From Pseudobdellovibrionaceae bacterium (GTDB lineage Bacteria > Bdellovibrionota > Bdellovibrionia > Bdellovibrionales > Bdellovibrionaceae): 64,000 nucleotides of DNA. Position 1 is the stretch's first letter; every line of letters begins with the position of its first letter. The translations under genes were made by a program, and so were the position numbers. Under the pieces are notes generated by a model. The model did no database searches. It was not told the DNA's origin and saw nothing but the letters and a program-made list of their open reading frames with translations. Positions 54,803 to 63,028 of this stretch are shown one piece after another. The stretch lies in NCBI GenBank assembly GCA_030158485.1, contig JAOASS010000022.1, positions 1 to 64,000 of the forward strand, read 5' to 3'.

Positions 54803-56875
54803 ATGCAAAAATGTCGAGGCCTATTTTTTATATTCGTTTTAGCGGTTACACAATTGACGGTTGCTGGGCCAGAATTGTCATCTCAACACGCTCCGAAAAA
54901 AGCTCAAAAAAATCGAATCGAAATCTTTAAAAGAACCTTAGCTTATTTGCCATCATTTTTATTTTCTGTGATGGGGCGTATTCCGATGTCTCGGGATGAG
55001 ACATATCTTTTTAATGAAATTGGAAATATTGTTTCCCGCAATCTGAATCGCAGCAATTCACAAGAATTAATTTTGCCTGATAAATACAGTCTGTTCGTTG
55101 TTAAAGAAAGCGAAGACCAACGGTATTTTGATGATCTCGAGCCTGGGTTGGCAAAGCGGATTGCTTCAACTAAGCCATTTATACATGAACCAATCATGAT
55201 CAACACACTGATTGCCAATGACCCCCAAGTCGAAATTACTTTGCCCCATGCTGTCCAAATTTTGATCCACGAGATTGCCTGGAAGGTGCCGGGAGTGAAT
55301 ATACAGTTGGCAGATCGTTTTGCTGCGAAAATTAAACGCAGCCTTGAAAGTGATTATCAAGTGATTGAATTAAGTCCAACTGAAAAACTTCATATATTAA
55401 ATTCGCCTATTCAGTATCAGCCGCCATTGCTTGAAATGGATTCGGCAAGTGACAATTTTAAAAATTCAATAAACATATTTAAATCTCATCAAATTAGGCA
55501 AGGGCGCGAAATCCTTATTTTTCATGAAAATAATTTTGGATTCACTTATGTTCCAACTTTAAAAGAGGCTTTGATAAATGGAATTCATGGCATGAAAGAT
55601 GTGAATAAAGATAGCACAACAGTTTTTTCATCTTCAGTTAATATCGAGCAAATCCGAGTCGACAGAGCATTAGGCCAAGCGCCTCTTGTCCGTTTTTTGA
55701 TCAGTGTTTATGAACGAGCTTACCGGTATGTTGATACAACTGACCGAGAAGACCAAAGTGGTGAAAGAAAAAAAACAGGTGAGAAATCAATACATAGTTT
55801 TGTTGCGCTCAAGAGGCAAGGCATGGATGTGAGCGAAGGAGATGAAATATTAAAAACTCGTGTTGAAATCGCCTCAAGATTTGAACCAGGTGAATCGGTT
55901 CACATCAGTCGTAGAGAAGTATTAGACCAGGAACCCTTGATTAAAGTTCATGACTTAATTTGGAGCGAAAAAGGGGCAAGTCGAAATGGAAGTTTTCGAG
56001 TTGAAATACCTCAAGATCGCGTTTCAAGTCTGGTTACTCATGATCTTCGCGCTTTTTTATGGGCGCGAATGGAACACGGATTAGTTCGAATTGAAGTTCA
56101 GAAGCTTATTCCAGATTCAAGGGGTATAAAAGTTGAATTTTCAATTCCCTCAAGCTTGGGAACGACTCAAGCATTTGCGATCGAAGAAGTTATTTTAAAA
56201 AATAAAAATCATGAGTTTGTCTTAGACTTACCTGAAACAATAATTGTGCGTCATCCACAGTTAAGTCCCGACACTTTTCAGATGCGAAAACTTGAACGAG
56301 GCACGCCTACCGGCTGGTTGGAAGTTCCTGTAGAAGCAAAAGCCGAATCTGATGAAACAATGAGTTCTTATCTTAATAAGCTGGGTGATATCCCGGGTCT
56401 TATCAAGATAAAATCAGGAAAACAAAAAATGCGTTTGATTTTTCAGTCTCGAGCTTTTTTGCATGAAGTCTATTTTTATAAGCGCGCGTTATATCTAACT
56501 CACGACCCAATGGCTCGCGCTGCCATGCAAGCTTTAGAGGATAATCCTATCATGAAAATGTTTGCTAATTATTTAGGGACAACAAATAGAAGTGCCAGTC
56601 ACTTTCAAATGAAAGATGAAGTTATTCATTTGCCGGCCTCGGAATTAAAACAATATCAACATGGATCTGATCTTATCGTTGAATTTGAACTTCCAATGGA
56701 TATCATGCCGGATAAGGGCGCGAATACTTTCGATACGGGGCTGCGATACTTTGGTAAAATGATTGCCATTAACCAGCGTCTTGAAAAATGGAGAGCAAGT
56801 TCGTTAAGGCATCCTTTATTTTCGGTTGAAGGAACAAGTTACGGCGCTAAAAGTTGCCGTGATCATTTCAATTAA
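54803..56875 (+). CDS. Large exported protein of unknown function (690 aa)
   Basis: Signal peptide (1-21) and a long mature region with no domain I recognise. A LIHEIAWK stretch superficially resembles a zinc-protease helix but lacks the second His of HExxH. The C-terminal half is predicted mixed beta. It is the last gene before the tRNA-Ser. Runs of lineage-specific exported proteins like this are usual in Bdellovibrio-like genomes. Confidence 0.72.
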   Translation: MQKCRGLFFIFVLAVTQLTVAGPELSSQHAPKKAQKNRIEIFKRTLAYLPSFLFSVMGRIPMSRDETYLFNEIGNIVSRNLNRSNSQELILPDKYSLFVVKESEDQRYFDDLEPGLAKRIASTKPFIHEPIMINTLIANDPQVEITLPHAVQILIHEIAWKVPGVNIQLADRFAAKIKRSLESDYQVIELSPTEKLHILNSPIQYQPPLLEMDSASDNFKNSINIFKSHQIRQGREILIFHENNFGFTYVPTLKEALINGIHGMKDVNKDSTTVFSSSVNIEQIRVDRALGQAPLVRFLISVYERAYRYVDTTDREDQSGERKKTGEKSIHSFVALKRQGMDVSEGDEILKTRVEIASRFEPGESVHISRREVLDQEPLIKVHDLIWSEKGASRNGSFRVEIPQDRVSSLVTHDLRAFLWARMEHGLVRIEVQKLIPDSRGIKVEFSIPSSLGTTQAFAIEEVILKNKNHEFVLDLPETIIVRHPQLSPDTFQMRKLERGTPTGWLEVPVEAKAESDETMSSYLNKLGDIPGLIKIKSGKQKMRLIFQSRAFLHEVYFYKRALYLTHDPMARAAMQALEDNPIMKMFANYLGTTNRSASHFQMKDEVIHLPASELKQYQHGSDLIVEFELPMDIMPDKGANTFDTGLRYFGKMIAINQRLEKWRASSLRHPLFSVEGTSYGAKSCRDHFN

Positions 56876-56932
56876 AGCCTTGAAAAATGCCGTACAAATG
56901 ATAATTCTACGAATCAAGAATTAGTTTTATCC

Positions 56933-57024
56933 GGAGAGGTGGCCGAGTGGCTGAAGGCGCTCGCTTGGAAAGCGAGTTTAGGCTTTAAAACCTAACAAGA
57001 GTTCGAATCTCTTCCTCTCCGCCA
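56933..57024 (+). tRNA. tRNA-Ser (anticodon GGA), CCA encoded
   Basis: Acceptor stem GGAGAGG (56933-56939) pairs with CCTCTCC (57014-57020), followed by discriminator G and encoded CCA. The anticodon stem CTCGC/GCGAG presents loop TTGGAAA with anticodon GGA. A long variable arm and a GTTCGAATC T-loop complete a class II tRNA of 92 nt. Marks the left border of the accessory region. Confidence 0.97.
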
Positions 57025-57232
57025 ATTTAACTCATCGAAATTCATGTCCCCGTGATGTCCCCACAAACTAAACGAATCGCATCAAGTACTTAATAACACA
57101 AGAGCCGCATAGGTCCCCAACTTCACACAACTTAAAAAGTGCGTGTGCTTTTTAAAACAATACTACTTAATGCTACTTCTTTTGCTACTTCGATTTCAAA
57201 GAGCGAAAAATCTTTTTTATTGGAGGTTTTTT
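57025..57232. other. Spacer after tRNA-Ser, no recognised gene
   Basis: Starts with ATGTCCCC repeated twice 3 bp apart (57042-57060), typical of sequence left beside tRNA integration sites, then AT-rich DNA without a supported frame. I find no copy of the tRNA 3' end elsewhere in the window and no integrase, so an attachment site cannot be shown. Confidence 0.35.
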
Positions 57233-57412
57233 ATGGTTTCTTTGATTCAGTTCTACTCGCTCGTTATTCGACTAGCTATACTCTTAAGTTTTGCTGGTCA
57301 GCTTAAAACTTGCACTCTGACAATGATGGGACTCGCGGCCACGAAGTCAGAACGAGGAATTATTTCTTATTCGAAATTCACGAAGTTACTTACATCAAAG
57401 AATTCGAAATGA
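57233..57412 (+). CDS. Possible small membrane protein (59 aa)
   Basis: The main support is a strong ribosome site, TTGGAGG, 6 nt before the ATG at 57233. The product has one hydrophobic helix (about 8-24) and a basic C-terminus. No family recognised. It may be a genuine small protein or a remnant in the decaying region after the tRNA. Confidence 0.4.
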   Translation: MVSLIQFYSLVIRLAILLSFAGQLKTCTLTMMGLAATKSERGIISYSKFTKLLTSKNSK

Positions 57413-57491
57413 TTTTATTAAGGCGAACTTTAGTGGACGATGTGAAGATGTGTACCCGCCGTATTTTATTTGGATTGGATATTTAGAAAAG

Positions 57492-57520
57492 AAAACCCTG
57501 CCTTTATCGAGCGGGGTTTT
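57492..57520 (-). terminator. Intrinsic terminator of the zinc-peptidase gene
   Basis: A 10-bp stem (57492-57501 with 57511-57520, one G-U pair) with a 9-nt loop. Read on the minus strand it is followed by TTTTCTTTT and lies 45 bp beyond the stop of the 57565-58650 gene. Confidence 0.75.
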
Positions 57521-57564
57521 GAGTTGCAGAGTTATTTCAAAAGCTAGAGGTTTATGGTCAGGCG

Positions 57565-58650
57565 TTACTTCTTAGAAGCCTCAATGCCTCGAAGAGCAAA
57601 TTCCCTTTCAAGTTCCATCCCCATTGTTGGGTTATACTTTCTTGCTTCGTGAATTATTGCAGATGTCACGCTGGAAAGACTGTCTGGGTTATGCACATTG
57701 GGTAAAGCCAAAAAGTAAATTCTTAAAACCACTTCGGACCCATATTTCTCGGCGGCAAGCCATAATGGCTGCGTGAAGACCGCTGAAGAATAGTATTGAT
57801 CCGGTTGATCTAAAGACGAGTCATCCCCCTTTATATACTTTCCAACGGCTCTTAAAATCTGTTCTGCTAAAATGGGGTAAGTTTTCTTAAACTTTTCAGC
57901 AAAAGTAATTCGCTTATATTTATCACCTCTTGTGATGACCTTATCTGGTAATCGTAATTCTTGGTTTATTTCATCGGCTAGCTCTTTGAGATCAGCTTCC
58001 CCAATCCGGCTAGTATTAAAAAAGATACCTGACAATAGATGCGCACTACCCTCAACAAAGAGCCGCGCGTGCCAGCCGTAAAGTCCTGCATGATGCTTAG
58101 CCACTGTAAAGTGAATGGAATGCCCAATCTCATGCCCCAAGACCGTCTCGTCAAAATTTTCGGTTGGGACTATAATTCGTATACTTTCATTCCCGTTGGC
58201 TTGTCCCTGAGCTGGCTTCCCAGGAGAAATATCAATATCAATTCGTAAATTTTTAAGTGTTGGAAATCCAAGATTTTGTAGAATTCCATTGTAGTATTCA
58301 ATTTTCTTGTTGGCGAAATAAAAGGCTTTGATGTGAGCAGATCTGATGTCATTGATTGTAAAACAGAAGCAGTTATTTGCATCCGGATAAACATTCTCAG
58401 CACTGCCAATTTTAACCGTAGAATTTTCTAGTTTTCCATTTTTCGTTTCTGGCATTTGAACTATTATCGAAGAGTCCATATTAAAACGATCATAGATTTT
58501 AGCTGTCATAGTGGGGCTTTTTGCAAATGCCACTGCTCCTGTCCAAGTCGACACTAAAAGTGACAAAATTAGTCCTGACATAGCTGCCATATTGCTGAGG
58601 AAAGCTTGTATGCTCATGTACGTTAATTTAGCAATTGTTAGACCAGCCAT
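57565..58650 (-). CDS. Exported gluzincin-type zinc metallopeptidase
   Basis: The zinc motif HEIGH (in GHEIGHSIHF, about residues 170-174) and a downstream Glu in FVEGSAHLLSG, about 30 residues later, give the HExxH...E gluzincin layout. An N-terminal hydrophobic stretch (about 20-44, ending AFAKS) is a signal peptide. The true start could be any of several ATGs (58650, 58617, 58590, 58581), none with a good ribosome site. Target unknown. It lies in the accessory region after tRNA-Ser. Confidence 0.8.
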   Translation of the reverse strand: MAGLTIAKLTYMSIQAFLSNMAAMSGLILSLLVSTWTGAVAFAKSPTMTAKIYDRFNMDSSIIVQMPETKNGKLENSTVKIGSAENVYPDANNCFCFTINDIRSAHIKAFYFANKKIEYYNGILQNLGFPTLKNLRIDIDISPGKPAQGQANGNESIRIIVPTENFDETVLGHEIGHSIHFTVAKHHAGLYGWHARLFVEGSAHLLSGIFFNTSRIGEADLKELADEINQELRLPDKVITRGDKYKRITFAEKFKKTYPILAEQILRAVGKYIKGDDSSLDQPDQYYSSAVFTQPLWLAAEKYGSEVVLRIYFLALPNVHNPDSLSSVTSAIIHEARKYNPTMGMELEREFALRGIEASKK

Positions 58651-59093
58651 GGAGCTAACTCATTTGACGAATCTTACTAAAACCAAATCATATTAGCTGA
58701 TGCATGATTTAATGGGACCTGAGCCTTTTGAGGCGATCAGCTCAATTTGAATTGCGCCGCCTAAGCCCAAACAAATTCTTGTTCCCCAGTTCTATGATCA
58801 GAAAGCCGCACGATTTAATCATTGGCTCGCAGCCTCTATAATTAAGCCAGGGCTTCTCAATTATGTCCCCGTCTGCAGGCTTCAAAAGGTTCGGGCCCAG
58901 CTAATTTGAACTGAGGCCACATCGATTACCTTCTGGACAGCTTGCTTTGTCAGCAGAAAGCTAGACAGTGCATGATATTCAAATACTCAGCTTTATTTCT
59001 TACAACACTACTTCTAATTACCAGGTCTGGATCAAACGCTCGAGTATTTAATTTTTAGAACTACTCAGTAATTTGAAATTCGACAAAGGATGA
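58651..59093. other. Non-genic stretch with broken reading frames
   Basis: 443 bp without an intact gene. On the plus strand 58712-58909 is one 66-codon frame with an ATG but interrupted by TGA at 58748; its product is not recognised. At 58972-59058 an ATG opens a 28-codon frame that looks like a signal peptide and then stops. Both look like decayed genes; neither is called as functional. Confidence 0.4.
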
Positions 59094-59729
59094 TTACTGA
59101 GCGCTCTTCTGATATACACAATTCACTTCGCCAAGATAAAGCAAGCTTGAGCCAACTCCAACTTCGTCCTTTTTCCATTCGCCAACCAGAGCATTTAAAG
59201 TAATCTGGCCATTTTTTTCATTTAGAACAATAGTTGTACGGACAGAATCTCCCTCTTCCATTGCATATTTAAAAACAATTGACGAAGATCTGTATGAGAA
59301 CTTAGACAAATTAGAGTTAGTTGTTTGTCCTTTTGAATTAACCGGTATCTGGTGTAAATCAGGTTCTTTTGTGTACTCTAGGTCTCCGATACCAACTTCA
59401 AAAACATCATTATCTGTAGCTTCGTCTGAATTGGGAATCCCATCAGCTACCTGATATTTGAGCTTACTCGGGCAGCTATTAATCTCGTGCAGCTGGCTAC
59501 CTAAAAGATAATTATATTGCTGTCCTCTTATAATGTTAAAACCAGTTTCTGTCTTGTTCGAAGCGATAAGGGCAGCCAATGCCTGCTTATCCTTTGCTTT
59601 AACAACTTCGATTTTCTGAAGACCATATTCGCCATTGAAATTTTTAAGCCTAGGCACGCTAGCCTGACTGAAAGACACCACTGCTAGTAAACTGGTCAAA
59701 ATGGCAATTTGTAAAGATAGTGACAACAT
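59094..59729 (-). CDS. Exported protein of unknown function (211 aa)
   Basis: Signal peptide (1-23, ending SQAS) and a beta-rich mature domain with two Cys (NSCPSK, VNCVYQ) that could pair. AAGGAGA precedes the ATG. No family recognised. Not linked to neighbours by overlap. Confidence 0.72.
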   Translation of the reverse strand: MLSLSLQIAILTSLLAVVSFSQASVPRLKNFNGEYGLQKIEVVKAKDKQALAALIASNKTETGFNIIRGQQYNYLLGSQLHEINSCPSKLKYQVADGIPNSDEATDNDVFEVGIGDLEYTKEPDLHQIPVNSKGQTTNSNLSKFSYRSSSIVFKYAMEEGDSVRTTIVLNEKNGQITLNALVGEWKKDEVGVGSSLLYLGEVNCVYQKSAQ

Positions 59730-59742
59730 ATAGATAATCTCC

Positions 59743-59982
59743 TTAAAGGTTTAAAGACTCCGGATTGTCTCCATGCAACCTACGCGCCGCTTGAAAAGGC
59801 ATCATATGAGAGGTGATTGTAAAAAGAACAACTGCGGTGACATTTATTGCGAATATTTCGAAGGTTACGCTTCGTAAAACTTGCGATCTTAAAGGCCGAG
59901 GTTTTTTAAAAAATATTTTCCTTTGTAATGGGGTAAGTAGCTGAACATTAACACTACCTTCTGAAAAAAAATTGAAAGCCAC
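59743..59982 (-). CDS. Possible small membrane protein (79 aa)
   Basis: A GTG start with a short AGG upstream and one hydrophobic helix (about 43-60). It ends 13 bp before the start of the exported 211-aa gene. No family recognised and coding evidence is weak. Confidence 0.3.
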   Translation of the reverse strand: MAFNFFSEGSVNVQLLTPLQRKIFFKKPRPLRSQVLRSVTFEIFAINVTAVVLFTITSHMMPFQAARRLHGDNPESLNL

Positions 59983-60070
59983 AAACCTGCTTAAAAAAGT
60001 GGGTTTTGTTTTTGTACCTTTTCGAACTGTCGCCTACATTGATAGATGATCTCCACGGTGGTGAGGAATA

Positions 60071-60667
60071 ATGTTACCCTTCAATCAAGAATCATTTATA
60101 CAGCCAGAACTTAAGACTCTTCGCTTTATTTTGGAGCCGATCTCTGCGATTCACGCAAAAGAGCTCTGTGAGTTCTTCAGTGACAACGACCTTCATCATT
60201 TTGTCCCCTTTGAAGCGCCAACACTTGAACAGCAGACTGAACGTTGCTTGCGATGGGCAAAGCGATTGTCCCCTGATGGTACCGAGCTCTGGCTGAACTG
60301 GGCTGCGCGAGACAAAGAGACCGGCAGAATTGCCGCTCACATACAGGCTGGGATGAAGGTCGATCGTATTGCGTCGATTGGGTATGTTGTCGGGAGAGCC
60401 TTCCAGCGAAGGGGTTGTGCGACTGAGTGTCTTGAGTCTGTCTTCAAATACTTGGAAGAGTCTCTTGGAGCTTTCGAAGTAAAGGCTTGGTCTGATACCC
60501 GCAATGAAGCGTCTCATCGTCTCGCTCAAAAACTTGGCATGGTTCAGGTTGAGCTGATTAAGGATGCTAATTTTTTTAAGGGAAGAACCAGTGATGAGTT
60601 TGTATTTTCAAAAGTATTCAAAGTTACATCACAAAATGAAATGCAGGTAAGCAATGACGATACATGA
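60071..60667 (+). CDS. GNAT acetyltransferase, RimJ/RimL type
   Basis: 198 aa. The acetyl-CoA loop is AFQRRGCATECLESVFKYL (Q/RxxGxA-like) with the typical DTRNEASHRLAQKLGM that follows in RimJ/RimL-type enzymes. Acetylates a protein N-terminus or small amine. GTGAGGA precedes the ATG. Noticeably more GC-rich than the chromosomal genes to the left, consistent with transfer. Overlaps the methyltransferase gene by 14 bp. Confidence 0.88.
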   Translation: MLPFNQESFIQPELKTLRFILEPISAIHAKELCEFFSDNDLHHFVPFEAPTLEQQTERCLRWAKRLSPDGTELWLNWAARDKETGRIAAHIQAGMKVDRIASIGYVVGRAFQRRGCATECLESVFKYLEESLGAFEVKAWSDTRNEASHRLAQKLGMVQVELIKDANFFKGRTSDEFVFSKVFKVTSQNEMQVSNDDT

Positions 60668-61418
60668 AAAGGCAGCTGTTGGATTTGATCGAGCCGGCGA
60701 TTCCTACGAGCGGGGTCGTCCCGAGTATCCCCAAGATGCTATCGATTTTCTAGTGAAGACTCTTCAAATAGACCCAACTTCAACTGTTGTGGATCTAGGT
60801 GCGGGCACTGGTAAGTTCACAAAACTTCTGACTCAAGCAAAGGCGACCGTTATAGCTGTCGAACCCGTTGAGGGAATGAGAAAGAAGTTTCAATCACTTT
60901 ATCCAGGTATAAAAATTCTGAGTGGCACTGCTGAAGACATCCCAATGGAAGACAACTCGGTGGATGCTGTAATTGCAGCGCAGGCTTTTCATTGGTTTAA
61001 TGGACCCGCGGCAGTTAGAGAAATTCACCGAGTACTAAAACCTAATGGTAAAATAGGGCTAATTTGGAATGCTCGCGACGAATCTTTGGCATGGGTTGCT
61101 GAGTTGACTAAAATCATTGACCCACACGAGGGCGGTGCTCCTCGGTATAAAACGATGAATTGGAAGAAAGCCTTTGTTGAAACAAATCTCTTTTCGAGGC
61201 TTCAACTTCAGCATTTTTCATATAGCCAAGTCGGAACAGTTGAGACGATTGTTGATCGTATTGGATCGATCAGTTTTATTTCAGCTTTATCTGAAGTCGA
61301 TAAACAAAAAGTACTGACACAGGTTCGCAATCTAGTCCAATCCCATCCCGATACTAAGAGTAGGTCAGAAGTAAAACTGCCGTACCGAACAGATGTATAT
61401 TGGTGTGAGAAAATATGA
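60654..61418 (+). CDS. Class I SAM-dependent methyltransferase (type 11)
   Basis: 254 aa with SAM-binding VVDLGAGTGKFT, acidic AVEP, GTAEDIPMEDNSVDAV and AAQAFHWF, typical of UbiE/type-11 small-molecule methyltransferases. Substrate unknown. Translationally coupled to the GNAT gene (14-bp overlap), with GGTAAG before the ATG. Confidence 0.9.
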   Translation: MTIHEKAAVGFDRAGDSYERGRPEYPQDAIDFLVKTLQIDPTSTVVDLGAGTGKFTKLLTQAKATVIAVEPVEGMRKKFQSLYPGIKILSGTAEDIPMEDNSVDAVIAAQAFHWFNGPAAVREIHRVLKPNGKIGLIWNARDESLAWVAELTKIIDPHEGGAPRYKTMNWKKAFVETNLFSRLQLQHFSYSQVGTVETIVDRIGSISFISALSEVDKQKVLTQVRNLVQSHPDTKSRSEVKLPYRTDVYWCEKI

Positions 61419-61430
61419 CTCTCTTAGGGT

Positions 61431-61859
61431 GTGCTTTACTCTGCTATCCGATTGTGTTGTTCAATTGGTGAGGGATTAACAATTGATGAGATATCTGAAA
61501 AATTACAAGTTCCAAGGTCACAAGCATTAACCGCTATCGAATTTCTACGCAACAGTGGCTTCGTAAAACAAAATGGTGCACGTTTTGAAATCGGAACTCA
61601 GTATACACATTTAGGACAGGGTTCGCCTTATTTGAGTCGTCATCATTCTAATTGGAGAGTTAAGGCCTTACAAAAAATTGATCATTTAACGAACCAAGAG
61701 CTGATGTATACCGCTCCTTTTTCGATTGCTGAAAAAGATTTTGCAGTGCTTCGAGAACACATGGTTGGGGTCATTCAAGAATTTCTTAAAAAGGTGAAAC
61801 AGAGTGAAGGGGAGACCGTAGCTTGTTTTAATTTGGATTTGTTTAAACTGATGATTTAA
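61431..61859 (+). pseudogene. 5'-truncated TIGR02147/DUF4423 family gene
   Basis: 142 codons from a GTG with a stop in frame just upstream. It covers only the second half of the family: the winged-helix part (LTIDEISEKLQVPRSQALTAIEFL) and C-terminal domain (SRHHSNWRVKALQKI, ending ACFNLDLFKL). The N-terminal HTH present in the intact 53139-53945 copy is missing, and the methyltransferase gene ends 12 bp upstream. There is no proper ribosome site. Probably a remnant, though a short functional protein cannot be excluded. Confidence 0.6.
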
Positions 61860-61972
61860 GAATTTTCACGCGGCATCGATTAAGTTCGTTAAGAAGCCCA
61901 TTCCAGACAAAAAGTTTGAAAGCTATTTACTTCTGCCGGCAAAATAATAAAATTCAATAAAATCAGATATTT
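61855..61972 (+). repeat. Copy A of a duplicated coding fragment
   Basis: An open frame from 61855 to the TAA at 61945-61947 ends IPDKKFESYLLLPAK. The segment 61901-61972 is repeated at 62971-63028. Differences are mostly synonymous or conservative, so both derive from the 3' end of one protein gene. The parent family is not recognised. Confidence 0.65.
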
Positions 61973-62009
61973 GTACAAGAAAAATAAACTTCTTCATGGA
62001 AGTATTGTA

Positions 62010-62018
62010 TGGTACAAT
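62010..62018 (+). promoter_or_regulatory. Extended -10 promoter, predicted leaderless start
   Basis: TGG plus TACAAT forms an extended -10 ending 6 nt before the ATG at 62025. No Shine-Dalgarno sequence is present. It would drive the two-gene nucleotidyltransferase/HTH module. Confidence 0.5.
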
Positions 62019-62024
62019 ATATCT

Positions 62025-62327
62025 ATGAAGAATGTCATAATTGAATTTGATAAGTTCCTAAATATGCAAGGTCTGAGTTTTGAAGCCATAATTATTGGTG
62101 GGGCAGCACTCAATATTTTAGATAGAGCAGATTTCCTTAAGTCTAAACTCTTTGCATACTGTGATCGAACAACACCCGATTTCGAGGACCTCAAAAATCT
62201 AAAGCCTTCGGTGGATGAGCTCGGCGCCGCTATCGATTGGGTTAAAGAAAGAGATACACACGCTAATTGGGTAGCCCATGTTGAGAAAGCTTTTTCTGTT
62301 TTACGAAGAGCACTTGGTTATGAGTAA
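62025..62327 (+). pseudogene. AbiEii/DUF6036-like nucleotidyltransferase with internal in-frame deletion
   Basis: 100 codons. Residues 1-32 match the start of DUF6036/AbiEii-type nucleotidyltransferases, including the IIIGGAALNIL glycine motif. From residue 33 it jumps to the family C-terminus (RADFLKSKLFAYCDR, EDLKNLKPSVDEL, WVAHVEKAF, LRRALGYE). Family members have roughly 80-100 residues between these parts, including the metal-binding DxD. The result stays in frame but should be catalytically dead. Overlaps the next gene by 8 bp, as in toxin-antitoxin pairs. Leaderless promoter upstream. Confidence 0.65.
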
Positions 62328-62952
62328 GATTTCTTTAGATCAAAAGCTTTGTTACATTGGCTTTCAAATTGTCGCGCCTAAAATAGGTGGGACCAAGCAA
62401 TGGGTTGATATCGAAAATGCATTATATGAAGCCACTTTAGAAGTAACCCAAGATAGTCGGTTATTTTCGCTTATTTGTAGCTGGGTTTCAGTGCATGGTG
62501 ATTATGTCATTATTGAAAAACTTATGAAGCTTCAGAAGAAAAAAAACTCTCCCTGGTTAGTAGCTGTGGCTATATGTGCTTCAAATATGGGTTTTCACCA
62601 ATGGAAACGACTTATTAAAAAACAAAAAAACACTTTTGCTTTGGTAGACCAGGATCTTGCATTAAGCTCTATCAGTATGAAAGGCGAAGAGTCGAATTTC
62701 AGAAGTAAAGGTTTTCTAATCCCTAAGGAATCAATTAGAATTCGATCGTCTGACGCTCAATCGGCGACTAGTCTTATAAAGAGCAATCTTCAATACCGCA
62801 ATCGATTGCGTTATGGAGCTTCTTGGCGGGCTGATATAATCACAGCGATAGAAAAAGGGATGAAAACTCCTTACACAATAGCTAAAGTATTAGGCTGCTC
62901 ATACGAGCCTGCTCATAGAATTTTTAAGGAGTATGCGTTAGCGACAATTTGA
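62320..62952 (+). CDS. HTH protein paired with the nucleotidyltransferase (antitoxin-like)
   Basis: 210 aa. The C-terminal 50 residues form a winged-helix-like HTH (RYGASWRADIITAIEKGM, then TPYTIAKVLGCSYEPAHRIF). The N-terminal part is helical and not recognised. The RxxxGAxxRADI-plus-HTH layout recalls AbiEi-like antitoxins and other regulators encoded with AbiEii/DUF6036 nucleotidyltransferases. The ATG at 62320 sits inside the upstream gene (8-bp overlap). Repeats A and B flank the pair. Confidence 0.6.
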   Translation: MSKISLDQKLCYIGFQIVAPKIGGTKQWVDIENALYEATLEVTQDSRLFSLICSWVSVHGDYVIIEKLMKLQKKKNSPWLVAVAICASNMGFHQWKRLIKKQKNTFALVDQDLALSSISMKGEESNFRSKGFLIPKESIRIRSSDAQSATSLIKSNLQYRNRLRYGASWRADIITAIEKGMKTPYTIAKVLGCSYEPAHRIFKEYALATI

Positions 62953-62970
62953 ATGTTTAAAGCTAACGAA

Positions 62971-63028
62971 TTCCAGACAAAAAGTTCGAAAGCTATCTAC
63001 TTGTGCCCACAAAATTAAATCAGATAAA
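62971..63028 (+). repeat. Copy B of the duplicated coding fragment
   Basis: Aligns with 61901-61972 except for point changes and a gap of about a dozen bases. In the same frame it reads IPDKKFESYLLVPTK. Its 5' boundary is abrupt: a TAA lies one codon upstream in that frame. Lies immediately beyond the nucleotidyltransferase/HTH pair. Confidence 0.65.

Noticed and set aside
55262-55290. HExxH zinc protease motif in the 690-aa exported protein
   Set aside because: The sequence is HEIAW; the second His is absent and no other zincin feature is present.
61855-63028. Repeats A and B as integron attC sites flanking a cassette
   Set aside because: Neither repeat has the RYYYAAC and GTTRRRY core sites or the imperfect palindrome of attC, and both keep an open coding frame, which better explains their conservation.
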